A stretch of 64,000 nucleotides of DNA from Iamia majanohamensis (GTDB taxonomy: Bacteria > Actinomycetota > Acidimicrobiia > Acidimicrobiales > Iamiaceae), in assembly GCF_028532485.1 (NCBI RefSeq), contig NZ_CP116942.1, positions 2,480,001-2,544,000 of the forward strand, written 5' to 3'. The notes beneath the pieces were generated by a model. The model saw only the letters and a list, made by a program, of their open reading frames with translations. It was not told where the DNA came from and did no database searches. The translations under genes and the position numbers were made by a program. This document shows positions 43,919 through 52,920 of this stretch, piece by piece; within the stretch, counting starts at the first letter, position 1, and every line of letters begins with the position of its first letter.

Positions 43919-45166
43919 ATGCGGCGTGATCCCAGGGGAGCTGGGGGTTGAGGCCGGCGCGGTCGAGCATGATCATGGTGATGAAGGCGTGGGGGTCGTG
44001 GAAGCCGCGGGCGTTGGTGCGGATGCGGCCGATGCTGGCGTTGTTGGACTCGGCGATGCCGTTGGTGAGCCGCCATTCGAGGGTGGCTTCGATGGAGGGC
44101 CGGTAGGTCCGGATCGTCCTCGCGAGGCGGACGAAGGGGGCGAGCTTCGATCGTGACGCCCAGGCCAGCCACTGGTCGAGCGCCCAGCGGGCGGCGGTGG
44201 GTGGCAGGGCGAAGATGTCACGCAGCTCCTCCTTGAGCTGGTGAGCCCGGAAGGTGCGCCGGTTGGCTCGAGCGAGGCGATCGATCACTGCGCGTTGACC
44301 GGGCGCGAGGTTCTCCCAGTTCCGGCGGAGCAGGAACCGCAGCCCCTTGAACTCCTTGGCGGCCCCGGCGGCTCCGGCCTGGCGGAGACGGTTCCATTCC
44401 TGGCGGCGGACCACGTCGAGGGCGTCGATGGCCAGCCGATGACGTGGAAGGTGTCCAGGCAGACGATGGCGTTCGGGGCTCGGACGGCCACGACGTCACG
44501 GATCCAGGCGGCCCCATCGGCGGTCACGAACTCCAGGCCATCAGCGCGGTCGCCGAGGGCATCGAAGAACTGGCCGACCGTGGCCCGGGAGCGGCCTTTG
44601 GCCGCCCAGATCACCTTGCCGGTGGCGTGGTCGCAGACGACGGTCAGGTACCGCTGGCCCTTCTTGTACTTGACCTCGTCGATGGCGATCGCGGTGACTC
44701 CGTCGAGGAGGTCGACCCGATCCAGCGCCTCGGTGGCCAGGCGGACACAGGCGTTGTTGACCGCCCGCCAGCTGATGCCGTAGCGGACCGCAGCGGCCGC
44801 CTTGTTGCCGACGATGGCGTCGTGGACCACCAGGTCCTCGAACGCCCGGGTGAACGCCGAGTCGTGACGGGCCCACGGCACCGCGGCGACGGTCGGCCCG
44901 CACCCGGTGCAGTCGACCCGGCGGCCCACGGCCACCAGCTCCACGGTCGCGAACCCGGCATCAACATGGCGCCACCGGCGGGCCCCGCCCCCGTTGTCGA
45001 ACCACGACCCCAGCTGGCCGCAACGCCCGCACCGGCCCCGACGCCGCAGCTTCGAGCGGACATGGATCTCCAGCACCGGACGGGGCCCGGAGATGACCCC
45101 GACGCCGATGACCACGACCTCACGGGAGAACCCACAGATCGCCTTGAGTACCTTGCTGACGCGCAC
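43917..45166 (-). pseudogene. ISL3-family transposase split by a frameshift
   Basis: Two overlapping frames together give about 416 residues. The first (GTG 45166) has the N-terminal zinc finger CGRCGQ..VDCTGCG, a helix-turn-helix and two catalytic Asp, in ITAIAIDEVKYKKGQRYL-type AIAIDEVKYKKG and in FVTADGAAWIRDVV, and leaves homology at CLDTFHVIGW. The second continues with AIDALDVVRRQEWNRL and holds the catalytic Glu in NGIAESNN and the final RTNARGFHD motif. Rejoining them needs one additional G in 44430-44437 (TGGCC read where TGGGCC is expected). Either inactivated, programmed frameshift, or sequencing indel. Confidence 0.85.
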
Positions 45167-45262
45167 GCCGTCCCTTCCACGTTGACTGTCCTAGACAGCC
45201 AGGCAACGTAGGGAGAGGGCGGCGTGCGCTCGCGGACCAGCCCCCCACGATCAGCGCTCAGC

Positions 45263-45287
45263 GACCCCCGAGAGCGTCAGTTGAGCC
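45263..45287 (-). repeat. Right terminal inverted repeat of the IS
   Basis: Complement of the left end with mismatches; begins GGCTCAACTGACG when read inward. Confidence 0.85.
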
Positions 45288-45295
45288 CGAATATG
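45288..45295 (+). repeat. Target-site duplication, right copy
   Basis: CGAATATG directly outside the right IS end. Confidence 0.85.
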
Positions 45296-45341
45296 CCACC
45301 CGTCACAGGATTTCTGGCGCGGATCGGGTCCGGGGGCGCCC

Positions 45342-46268
45342 TCAGGCGGCGCGGAGCGCGTCGAGCACGGCCTGCAGGTCGGCGGGGAGGGGCGCCTCGG
45401 TGGCGACCTCCTCGCCGGTCACCGGGTGCCGGAACACCAGGTGGGCGGCGTGGAGGAACGGCCGGGCGCAGGCCACCCCCGTGCGGCCCCCGCCGTAGCG
45501 CACGTCGCCCACCACCGGGTGCCCGATGGCCCGCATGTGGACCCGGATCTGGTGGGTGCGGCCCGTCTCCAGCCGGCACTCGACCCGGGCGCAGGGCCCG
45601 GGGCGGTCGAAGGTCTCCTCCACCTGGTAGCGGGTGCGGGCCTCCCGCCCGTCGGCCCGCACCGCCATGAGGGTGGGCTGCCGGGGCGAGCGGCCGATGG
45701 GGGCGTCGACCAGGCCCCGGTCCGCCTCCGGGTGCCCCGCCACCAGGGCCTGGTAGCGCCGGGTCACGGTGCGGGCGGCCATCTGGGCCACCAGGTCGGC
45801 GTGGGCCTCGGGGGTGCGGGCCACCACCAGCAGGCCCGAGGTGTCGCGGTCGAGGCGGTGGACGAGGCCGGGCCGGTCCGGCTCCCCGACGCCGGCCAGC
45901 TCGGGGAAGCGGGCCAGCAGGCCGGCCGCCATGGTGTGCCGGGCGTGGCCCGCGCCCGGGTGGACCACCAGGCCGGCGGGCTTGTCGACGACCACGAAGG
46001 CCTCGTCGACGAGCACCAGGGGCACGTCGACGTCGGCCTCGGGGGCGACCCCCTCGGGCGCGGCCGGGGCCGTGGGGACCTCGACCTCGACCTCGGCCCC
46101 CTCCTCGACCCGCAGCGACGCCTTGGCCGCGACCTCGCCGTCGACGCGCACCCGGCCGTCGGCGAGGAGGGCGGCGGCCTCGGCCCGGCTCACGTCGGCG
46201 ACGAGGGCGACCAGGCGGTCGACCCGCTGGCCGGCGAGGGCGGGGGGCACCGCCTCGCGCCGGATCAC
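45342..46268 (-). CDS. rluD: RluD-type 23S rRNA pseudouridine synthase
   Basis: 308 residues from GTG 46268, overlapping the lspA stop as GTGA. N-terminal S4-like domain (QRVDRLVALVADVSRAEAAALLADGRVRVDG), then the RluA-type catalytic domain: VVDKPAGLVVHPGAGH, GLVHRLDRDTSGLLVVA with catalytic Asp, RLETGRTHQIRVHM. RluD makes pseudouridines in helix 69; the RluC type cannot be fully excluded. The lspA-rluD pair is typical of Actinobacteria. Confidence 0.93.
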   Translation of the reverse strand: MIRREAVPPALAGQRVDRLVALVADVSRAEAAALLADGRVRVDGEVAAKASLRVEEGAEVEVEVPTAPAAPEGVAPEADVDVPLVLVDEAFVVVDKPAGLVVHPGAGHARHTMAAGLLARFPELAGVGEPDRPGLVHRLDRDTSGLLVVARTPEAHADLVAQMAARTVTRRYQALVAGHPEADRGLVDAPIGRSPRQPTLMAVRADGREARTRYQVEETFDRPGPCARVECRLETGRTHQIRVHMRAIGHPVVGDVRYGGGRTGVACARPFLHAAHLVFRHPVTGEEVATEAPLPADLQAVLDALRAA

Positions 46269-46765
46269 CCCGCGCCGGCCTCGGCCGGCTCCCGCGGCTC
46301 GAACAGCGACACCACCACCAGCAGCACGGCACCGCACACGATGCCGGCGTCGGCCACGTTGAACACGGGCCACCACTGGAGGTCGATGAAGTCGACCACG
46401 GCGCCGCCCATGAACCCGGCGGGGGCGCCGGCGGGCCCGCTGCGCAGGGCGCGGTCGATCAGGTTGCCCACCGCCCCGCCCGCCACCAGCCCGGCGGCCA
46501 CCGCCCCGACCGTGCGGGCGGTGTAGCCCGCCCACAGCAGCCACCCCACGACGGCGAGGGCCACCACGGCGATGAAGGGCCCGAGGTTGAGGTCGTCGCC
46601 CAGGCTGAACGCCGTCCCGGTGTTCCAGGTGAGGTTGAACCGGAGCGAGCCGATGACCTCGAAGGGGCGTCGGTCGCCGAGGCGGCGCAGGGCCCAGGTC
46701 TTGGTCAGCTGGTCGAGGACCACGGCCGCGACGGCGACGCCGGCGACCACCCGGAGGTGGGGCAC
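46265..46765 (-). CDS. lspA: Lipoprotein signal peptidase (LspA)
   Basis: 166 residues from GTG 46765, the first usable start before the first membrane segment. The frame stays open upstream through a Pro/Ala-rich region, so a longer form overlapping the dksA-like gene is possible but has no start codon close by. Four membrane segments; catalytic Asp in GNLIDRALR and in VVDFIDLQWWPVFNVADAG (both present), plus LDQLTK and WNTGTAFSL. It cleaves prolipoprotein signal peptides before the lipid-modified Cys, which suits several lipoproteins in this window. Confidence 0.9.
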   Translation of the reverse strand: MPHLRVVAGVAVAAVVLDQLTKTWALRRLGDRRPFEVIGSLRFNLTWNTGTAFSLGDDLNLGPFIAVVALAVVGWLLWAGYTARTVGAVAAGLVAGGAVGNLIDRALRSGPAGAPAGFMGGAVVDFIDLQWWPVFNVADAGIVCGAVLLVVVSLFEPREPAEAGAG

Positions 46766-46850
46766 CCGGCGTCGGGTCGGCCCGGTGCCCGCCGTCGGGT
46801 CCGGGGCGGGGTCGGCCCCGGCGGGGGGGTCGGCCGCGGGCGGGGGGTCC

Positions 46851-47501
46851 TCAGCGACGACCGAGGCCCCCGATCTTGTGCTCGACGCGCTCGCGGGCCC
46901 ACGGGATCGCCTCCAGGCGCTCCTCGGGGATGGGCTCGCCCGAGACCTCGCAGATGCCGTAGGTGCCCAGGTCGAACTTGGCCAGGGCGTGGTCGATCTC
47001 GTCCACCGCCTGGCGGGCCTGGTTGGACAGGGCCAGGTCGCGGTCGCGCTCGATGGCCAGGCTGTCGCCCTCGCCCGACTCCTCGTCGAACTGGACGTCG
47101 CCGGGGTCGACGTCGACCACGAGGGAGTCGGCCTCGGCCTTGAGGCTCTCGGCCTGGCCCAGGTAGGTGGCCCGCTCGTCGAGCAGCGCCTGGCGCTGGG
47201 CGTCGAGGAACGCCTTGGGGAACGGCGACCGGGCGGCCGCCTTCTTCTTGGCCGGGGCCTTCTTGCCGGCCGCCTTCTTGGAGGCCGGAGCCTTGGTCGT
47301 CGCCACCTTCTCGGTCGCCACCTTCTGGGTCGTCGTCTTGGTCGTCTTGCTGGTCGTGCCGGCCGCCTTCTTGGCCGGCGCCTTCCTCTTGGCGGACGCC
47401 TTCTTCGCCGGCGCCTCCTTCTCGGCCGACGCCTTCTTCTTCGCGGGCGCCTTCGTGGCCGCCCCCCGGGTCGACGCGGCCTTCTTCGTGGTCCGAGCCA
47501 T
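46851..47501 (-). CDS. DksA/TraR-like protein with histone-H1-like Lys-rich N-terminus
   Basis: 216 residues from ATG 47501. Residues 1-95 are almost only Lys, Ala, Thr and Pro (PAKKKAS, PAKKASAKRKAPAKKA), like the C-terminal tail of histone H1 or mycobacterial HupB. Residues 95-216 form a DksA/TraR fold: coiled helices (FLDAQRQALLDERATYLGQA, RQAVDEIDHALAKFDLGTYG) and the zinc-finger region ICEVSGEPIPEERLEAIPWA, in which only one of four zinc Cys remains. The Lys-rich tail suggests DNA or RNA binding. First gene of dksA-lspA-rluD. Confidence 0.9.
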   Translation of the reverse strand: MARTTKKAASTRGAATKAPAKKKASAEKEAPAKKASAKRKAPAKKAAGTTSKTTKTTTQKVATEKVATTKAPASKKAAGKKAPAKKKAAARSPFPKAFLDAQRQALLDERATYLGQAESLKAEADSLVVDVDPGDVQFDEESGEGDSLAIERDRDLALSNQARQAVDEIDHALAKFDLGTYGICEVSGEPIPEERLEAIPWARERVEHKIGGLGRR

Positions 47502-47637
47502 CCGGGCTCCACCTTCTCCGTGGTCGAAAGGTGCCGCAGCATAGCGACCCGGACCCCGGCCACCGGAACCGGGACGACCGCGGCGCCGGCACCGATCGCC
47601 CTGGGGCGGCGCGAGGGTGCCCCCGTAAGGTGGCGGG
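47502..47637. promoter_or_regulatory. Divergent control region of dksA-like gene and ileS
   Basis: 136 bp. Minus strand: GCTATGCTGC about 40 bp before the ATG at 47501 gives a TATGCT -10 box, followed by a GGAGAAGGTGGAG ribosome binding site. Plus strand: TAAGGT hexamer for ileS. No T-box or other leader RNA is apparent before ileS. Confidence 0.5.
47626..47631 (+). promoter_or_regulatory. Putative -10 hexamer of leaderless ileS transcript
   Basis: TAAGGT preceded by CCCCG and six bases before the ATG at 47638; no ribosome binding site. Confidence 0.45.
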
Positions 47638-50600
47638 ATGCCCTTCGGCCCCGTCGACCCCGCCCTGGACCTGGTGGCCCTGGAGGAGCGCACCCTCGCT
47701 CGGTGGGAGGCCGACGACATCCCCGCCCGGGTGCGCGAGAGCCGCCCCGACGGCGAGCCCTGGACCTTCTACGAGGGGCCGCCCACGGCCAACGGCCGAC
47801 CCGGCCTCCACCACGTCTGGGCCCGGGTGTTCAAGGACCTCTACCCCCGCTTCCAGACCATGCGGGGCCGCAAGGTGCCCCGGAAGGGGGGCTGGGACTG
47901 CCACGGCCTGCCCGTCGAGCTGGCGGTGGAGAAGGAGCTCGGCCTCCACAACAAGCACGAGATCGAGGCCTACGGCATCGCCGAGTTCAACGCCCGCTGC
48001 CGGGCGTCGGTGCAGCGCTACGTCGAGGACTGGACCTCCCTCACCCGCCGGTCGGGCACCTGGATCGACACCGACGACGCCTACTGGACCCTCGACGACG
48101 CCTACGTGGAGTCGGTGTGGTGGCTGGTGCGCCAGATGTGGGAGCGCGGCCTGCTCTACGAGGGCCACCGCGTCAGCCCCTACTGCGGCCGGTGCGGCAC
48201 CGCCCTCTCCAGCCACGAGGTGGCCCAGGGCTACCAGGACGTGGTCGACCGGGCCGCCTGGGTCCGCCTGCCGATCACCGACGGCCCCGAGGCCGTGGCC
48301 GGCGCCGACCTGGTGGTGTGGACCACCACGCCCTGGACCCTCGTGTCCCACGTCGCCGCCGCCGTGGGCCCCGACATCGCCTACGTGCGGGTCCGCACCG
48401 GCGACGGCGCCGACCTGGTCATGGCCGAGGCGGCACGGGAGCGCCGCCACCCCGAGGCCGAGGTGGTGGCCCGCCTCACCGGCGCCGAGCTGGTCGGCAC
48501 CCGCTACCGACGCCCCTTCGACGTGCTCGAGCTCGACGAGCGCGGCCAGCGGGTGGTGGCGGCCGACTTCGTCACCACCGACGACGGCTCGGGCATCGTC
48601 CACCTGGCCCCCGCCTTCGGCGAGGACGACTCCCGCGTCGGGCGGGCCGAGGACCTCCCCGTGCTCAACCCGGTCGACGCCGACGCCGCCTTCGACGCCA
48701 CCGTGCCCGCCTACGCCGGGCGCTTCGTGCGCGACGCCGACGACGACATCATCGCCGACCTCGAGGCCCGGGGCCTGCTGCTGGCCGCGGAGCCCTACGA
48801 GCACAGCTACCCGCACTGCTGGCGGTGCGGCACGCCCCTCATCTACTGGGCCAAGACCTCCTGGTTCGCCCGCACCGAGGCCAGCCGCGACGCCCTGCTC
48901 CGGGAGAACGAGCGGATCGGCTGGCACCCCGAGCACATCAAGCACGGCCGCTTCGGCAAGTGGCTCGGGTCCAACATCGACTGGGCCCTGTCGCGCGACC
49001 GCTACTGGGGCACGCCACTGCCGGTCTGGCGCTGCGACGACGGCCACGACACGTGCATCGGCTCGGTCGCCGAGCTCTCCGAGCGGGCCGGTCGCGACCT
49101 GTCCTCGCTCGACCTCCACCGGCCCTACGTCGACGAGATCACCTTCCCGTGCCCCGAGTGCGCAGAGGAGGCGCGCCGGCTGCCGCCGGTGCTCGACGCC
49201 TGGTTCGACTCCGGCTCCATGCCCAGCGCCCAGCAGCACCACCTGGGCGGGGACGGGCTGCCCGCCGCCTTCCCTGCCGACTTCATCTGCGAGGCCATCG
49301 ACCAGACCCGGGGCTGGTTCTACAGCCTGCTCGCGGTCAACACCCTCGTCTTCGACCGCACGCCCTACCGCAACGTGGTGTGCCTCGGCCACATCGTGGA
49401 CGAGGAGGGCCGCAAGATGTCGAAGTCCAAGGGCAACGTCATCGACCCCTGGGACGCCTTCGACCGCTTCGGCGCCGACGGCCTGCGCTGGTACTTCTTC
49501 TCCGCGGGCCAGCCCTGGACGCCCCGGCGCATGTTCGACGACGCCATCCGGGAGAGCACCCGCCAGACCCTGATCACCCTCTGGAACGTGGTCGGCTTCT
49601 TCACCACCTACGCCGACCTCGACGGCTGGGAGCCCACCGGCGACGACCGTCCCTCCCCCACCCACGTCCTCGACCGCTGGGTGCTGGGCCAGCTCGACGC
49701 CACCGTCACCACCGTGACCGAGGCCCTGGAGGGCTTCGACGCCCTGTCCGGCGCGTCCCGCCTGGCCACCTTCGTCGACGACCTCTCCAACTGGTACGTC
49801 CGCCGCAGCCGCCCCCGCTTCTGGGGGGCCGGCGACGCCGACGCCCACGCCACCCTCCACCACTGCCTCGTGGTCACGGCCCGGCTGCTCGCCCCGTTCT
49901 GCCCGTTCCTGGCCGAGGAGGTCCACACCGTCCTCACCGGTGAGGACTCGGTCCACCTGGCCGACTGGCCCACCGCCCCGGAGGCCGGCGAGGCCGACCG
50001 GGACCTGGCCGAGGGCATGGCCGTGGCCCGGCGCCTGGTCGCCCTGGGCCGGGCGGCCCGCACCGACGCCAAGGTGAAGGTCCGCCAGCCCCTCCCCCGG
50101 GCCCTGCTGCTCCACCGCGAGGGCCAGCTCGACGACGACCTGCGGGCCGAGGTGGCGGCCGAGCTCAACGTCAAGGCCCTGGAGGAGGTCGACACCCTGT
50201 CGGGCCTCATGACCTGGGAGGTCCTGCCCAACTTCCGGGCCCTCGGCCCCCGGCTCGGTCCCCGGGTGCCCGAGGTGAAGGCGGCGCTGGCCGCGGCCGA
50301 CGGCACCGCCCTCCGCCACCAGCTGGAGGCCGAGGGGGCGATCGAGGTCGCCGGCGAGCGCCTCACCGCGGAGGAGGTCGAGGTGCGGGCCCGCCGCCAC
50401 GAGGCCTTCGCCCTGGCCGAGGAGGGGGGCTGGGCCGTGGCCCTCGACCTGGCCGTCGACGACGACCTCCGCGCCGAGGGCCTGGCCCGGGAGCTGGTGC
50501 GGGCCGTCAACGACCTCCGCAAGGAGGCCGACCTGGCCATCGCCGACCGCATCGTCCTGCGCGTCGGGGGCGACCCCGAGGTCGTGGCCGCGGCCGACGC

Positions 50601-50742
50601 CCACCGCGACCGCCTCGCCCGCGACACCCTGGCCACCGAGGTCCACCTCGACGAGGGCGGCGCCATCGCCGACGGCGACGACCACGTCCGACGCATCGAC
50701 CTGGACGGGTCGGGCGCGGTGGTCGCCCTCCGCCGGGCCTGA
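47638..50742 (+). CDS. ileS: Isoleucyl-tRNA synthetase, type 2
   Basis: 1034 residues. HIGH-type motif in EGPPTANGRPGLHHVWAR (about residue 55), WDCHGLPVE, editing (CP1) domain with TTPWTLVSHVAAAV and the DDGSGIVHLAPAFG region, KMSKS in GRKMSKSKGNVIDPWD (about residue 593), then anticodon-binding domain and a C-terminal extension without the bacterial zinc ribbon. Length and the FYEGPPTANG start mark the eukaryote-like type 2 enzyme, as in mycobacteria; such enzymes are generally little sensitive to mupirocin. Transcribed opposite to its neighbours. Confidence 0.97.
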   Translation: MPFGPVDPALDLVALEERTLARWEADDIPARVRESRPDGEPWTFYEGPPTANGRPGLHHVWARVFKDLYPRFQTMRGRKVPRKGGWDCHGLPVELAVEKELGLHNKHEIEAYGIAEFNARCRASVQRYVEDWTSLTRRSGTWIDTDDAYWTLDDAYVESVWWLVRQMWERGLLYEGHRVSPYCGRCGTALSSHEVAQGYQDVVDRAAWVRLPITDGPEAVAGADLVVWTTTPWTLVSHVAAAVGPDIAYVRVRTGDGADLVMAEAARERRHPEAEVVARLTGAELVGTRYRRPFDVLELDERGQRVVAADFVTTDDGSGIVHLAPAFGEDDSRVGRAEDLPVLNPVDADAAFDATVPAYAGRFVRDADDDIIADLEARGLLLAAEPYEHSYPHCWRCGTPLIYWAKTSWFARTEASRDALLRENERIGWHPEHIKHGRFGKWLGSNIDWALSRDRYWGTPLPVWRCDDGHDTCIGSVAELSERAGRDLSSLDLHRPYVDEITFPCPECAEEARRLPPVLDAWFDSGSMPSAQQHHLGGDGLPAAFPADFICEAIDQTRGWFYSLLAVNTLVFDRTPYRNVVCLGHIVDEEGRKMSKSKGNVIDPWDAFDRFGADGLRWYFFSAGQPWTPRRMFDDAIRESTRQTLITLWNVVGFFTTYADLDGWEPTGDDRPSPTHVLDRWVLGQLDATVTTVTEALEGFDALSGASRLATFVDDLSNWYVRRSRPRFWGAGDADAHATLHHCLVVTARLLAPFCPFLAEEVHTVLTGEDSVHLADWPTAPEAGEADRDLAEGMAVARRLVALGRAARTDAKVKVRQPLPRALLLHREGQLDDDLRAEVAAELNVKALEEVDTLSGLMTWEVLPNFRALGPRLGPRVPEVKAALAAADGTALRHQLEAEGAIEVAGERLTAEEVEVRARRHEAFALAEEGGWAVALDLAVDDDLRAEGLARELVRAVNDLRKEADLAIADRIVLRVGGDPEVVAAADAHRDRLARDTLATEVHLDEGGAIADGDDHVRRIDLDGSGAVVALRRA

Positions 50743-50779
50743 GCGACCCGTCCGGGCGGTCGGGCCCGGAGCCGGTCGG

Positions 50780-51613
50780 CTAGGCCGGCGCCCCGGCCCG
50801 GGGCCGGTCGCCCTCGAGGCGCCCGGTCACGGCCACCAGCACCCCGGCCCGGGCCGCGCCGGCCCGCTCGGCCCGCCGGACGAGGTCCAGGGCCTCGTCG
50901 TCGAGGCCGTCGAGGGCCGAGGTCACCTCCTCGGCGGTGAGGTCCTCGTAGCCGGGGACCGGGAAGGCGAGGGCCGGGTCGTCGGCCGCCGCGGCCAGGG
51001 CGTCGAGCACCGCGGGCCGGGCCTTGGTGGCGCGCTCCCGAGCCGCCACCGTCGGCACCTCATCGGGGTACAGGCGGGGCACCAGGGGCAGGATCTGGAC
51101 CGGCTCCAGGGCGTCGTAGTCGGCGATCGGGAACAGGGCGCCGTCGTCGGTCAGGTCGACCGCCGGCGCCGGGGGCTCCTCGTGGGCGGCCGGGGGCACC
51201 TCCACCCCCTCCGGCGGCACCGGGGCCGCGGCCGCCGCCCCCACGGCCTCCGAGGGCCCGTCGCCGGCGACGACCGGTGCGGCCTCGTCGGCCCCGTCGG
51301 CCTCGTCGGCCCCGCCGTCCACCGGCGCGGCCGCAGGCGCAGGCGCCGGGTCGGGCTCGGTCGCCACGTCGGTCTCGGCGGGGAGGACCGTGGCCGGGGC
51401 GTCGTGGTCGGCCTCGGGGTCGAGGGGCCGGGCCTGGTCCCCGTGCGGGCGCAGCCGGGGGCGGGCGGCGCGGGCCGACACGGCCAGGACGACGAGCGAC
51501 GCCCCGCAGAGGACCATCGACAGGTAGAGGTCGCCGACCTCCCCGCTCGTCAGCCCGGTGACGAGGAAGACGGCGGCGGCGACGACGAGTCCGAGGGCGG
51601 CGACGACGAGCAC
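50780..51613 (-). CDS. Membrane-anchored hypothetical protein with duplicated C-terminal motif
   Basis: 277 residues from GTG 51613 (GGAGG eight bases upstream). Two N-terminal membrane segments (about 1-22 and 28-48) with a short loop, a long disordered Pro/Ala/Asp-rich region (about 55-165), and a C-terminal helical part. There, two copies of a ~45-residue motif occur: YDALEPVQILPLVPRLYPDE and YEDLTAEEVTSALDGLDDEA, each followed by an Arg/Ala-rich helix and a hydrophobic end. Located directly after divIVA on the same strand; role in growth or division is a guess from position. Confidence 0.75.
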   Translation of the reverse strand: MLVVAALGLVVAAAVFLVTGLTSGEVGDLYLSMVLCGASLVVLAVSARAARPRLRPHGDQARPLDPEADHDAPATVLPAETDVATEPDPAPAPAAAPVDGGADEADGADEAAPVVAGDGPSEAVGAAAAAPVPPEGVEVPPAAHEEPPAPAVDLTDDGALFPIADYDALEPVQILPLVPRLYPDEVPTVAARERATKARPAVLDALAAAADDPALAFPVPGYEDLTAEEVTSALDGLDDEALDLVRRAERAGAARAGVLVAVTGRLEGDRPRAGAPA

Positions 51614-51704
51614 GGGGGCAGACCTCCGGGGACGGGGGGACGCCCCAGAGGTTCGCCGCCGGCGGGCCGGTCCCTCCCGGGACCGGCGGCGGGTGCTCCC
51701 GGCG

Positions 51705-52805
51705 CTAGCGGCGGCGGCCGAAGCGGGAGCGGCCCCGTGCCGGCTCCTCGGCCTCGACCGGGCCGGTGCCGGCGGCGCCGGCGTCGTCGCTGCGGGGCCC
51801 GAGGGGCTCCTCGTCGAGCATCGCCTTGCGCAGCTCGGCGAGGAAGGCGTCCTCGCTGTCGGCCCCGCCGGCCGGGGCCAGGGCCTCGGTGGGCGGGCCG
51901 GGGTCGGGCTCGTCCGCGGGCGGGGTGGTGAGGTCGAGGGCCGGGGCCGCCTCCGCCGAGGGGGCGAACCGGGGCTCGAGGTCCTCCGGGGCCTCCTCGG
52001 TGGCCTGCAGCTCGGCGCGGAGGTCGTCGACGCCGGGCAGGGGCTCGCCCGCCGCCGGCTCCTCCTCGGCGGCCGGCGCGGGGTCCGGCTCGGGGGCCGG
52101 GGCCGCAGGGGGGAGGATCGACGGTGCCGGCGCGGCCGGGGCCTCGGCCCCCTGGTCGGTGCCCGCCGCACCGGCGTCGGCGTCGGGCACGGTGATCGGC
52201 TCCACCTCCACGTGGGAGCCCGTCTCGACGCCGGTCTCGGTGGCGATGCGGAAGGCCTCGGGGTGGTCGAGCAGCGACTGGAGCTCGCCGATGGCGGCCT
52301 GCACCACCTCGCGCTGCTCGTCGACGTGGCGCTCGAGGACGACGACGTCGCCGGCCAGCGAGTCGCGGATCCCCTCCAGCTCGCGGATCTCCTCCAGCAG
52401 GGCCGAGCGGCCCTCCTCGCGGCGCCGGGCCACCTCCTCCTCCACCGCGGTGCGCTTCTGGGCGGCGGCGGCGTCGGACTGGACCCGGGAGTCGTCGGCC
52501 GCGGCCTGGGCGTCGGCCCGGATGGCCTCGGCCTCCTCGGTCGCCTTGCGCAGCTCCTCGTCGGCGGCCCGCTGGGCCAGGATCAGCGCCCGGTGGATCT
52601 CCTCGGCCCGGGCCTCGTCCTCCGCCGAGGGAGCGGCGGGCGCAGCCGGCGCGGTCGCGGCGTCGGACGCCTCGGCCAGCTTGCGCTTGAGCTCGGAGAC
52701 CCCGAGGGCGATCTGGTCGAGGAAGGCATCCACCTCGTCCGGGTCGTACCCCCGCTTGACGATGCGGAACTCCTTGGGGCCCGAGAGGCTGGAGGACACG
52801 TCCAT
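51705..52805 (-). CDS. divIVA: DivIVA/Wag31-type polar growth protein
   Basis: 366 residues from ATG 52805 (MDVSSSLSGPKEFRIVKRGY); a GTG at 52844 would add 13 residues and is less likely. N-terminal membrane-binding domain with YDPDEVDAFLDQIALGVSELK, then a long coiled coil (about 60-160, KATEEAEAIRADAQAAAD), an acidic Pro/Ala-rich linker and an Arg-rich end (RGRSRFGRRR). DivIVA marks curved membrane at poles and septa and, in Actinobacteria, directs tip growth. A TACGAT hexamer seven bases upstream suggests leaderless transcription apart from sepF-yggT. Confidence 0.93.
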   Translation of the reverse strand: MDVSSSLSGPKEFRIVKRGYDPDEVDAFLDQIALGVSELKRKLAEASDAATAPAAPAAPSAEDEARAEEIHRALILAQRAADEELRKATEEAEAIRADAQAAADDSRVQSDAAAAQKRTAVEEEVARRREEGRSALLEEIRELEGIRDSLAGDVVVLERHVDEQREVVQAAIGELQSLLDHPEAFRIATETGVETGSHVEVEPITVPDADAGAAGTDQGAEAPAAPAPSILPPAAPAPEPDPAPAAEEEPAAGEPLPGVDDLRAELQATEEAPEDLEPRFAPSAEAAPALDLTTPPADEPDPGPPTEALAPAGGADSEDAFLAELRKAMLDEEPLGPRSDDAGAAGTGPVEAEEPARGRSRFGRRR

Positions 52806-52812
52806 GTCGGCG

Positions 52813-52818
52813 ATCGTA
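52813..52818 (-). promoter_or_regulatory. Putative -10 hexamer of leaderless divIVA transcript
   Basis: Minus-strand TACGAT followed by seven bases and the ATG at 52805. It lies in the 115-bp gap after yggT. Confidence 0.4.
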
Positions 52819-52920
52819 GTCAGGAGCGTGCGCGGACAGGTCACGACGGGCGTGCTCTCCTCGGCTGGCGCCTCGGAGGGCGACCATCCCTGGGCTGGTC
52901 CGCTCCTGCCGCCGACCTGC

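Larger units (their letters stand above)
43894..45287 (-). mobile_element. ISL3-family insertion sequence (1394 bp)
   Basis: The ends form imperfect terminal inverted repeats: left GGGACAACTGACGGTGTC and right (complement) GGCTCAACTGACGCTCTC, both followed by GGGGGTC, about 25 bp with few mismatches. It is flanked by an identical 8-bp duplication (CGAATATG), the size made by ISL3 elements. It carries one transposase gene on the minus strand, split by a frameshift. Inserted between rluD and the sugar ABC operon. No passenger genes. Confidence 0.9.

Noticed and set aside
46766-46850. Extended lspA N-terminus overlapping the dksA-like gene
   Set aside because: The frame is open but Pro/Ala-rich and has no ATG, GTG or TTG near a ribosome binding site; the GTG at 46765 fits the usual topology.
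47502-47637. T-box leader for ileS
   Set aside because: Only 136 bp to the divergent gene, no T-box consensus, and the ATG follows a TAAGGT box by six bases.
52806-52844. GTG at 52844 as the divIVA start
   Set aside because: The added residues MTCPRTLLTTIAD are not typical of DivIVA, which begins MDVSS-like, and they would be encoded by the presumed promoter.
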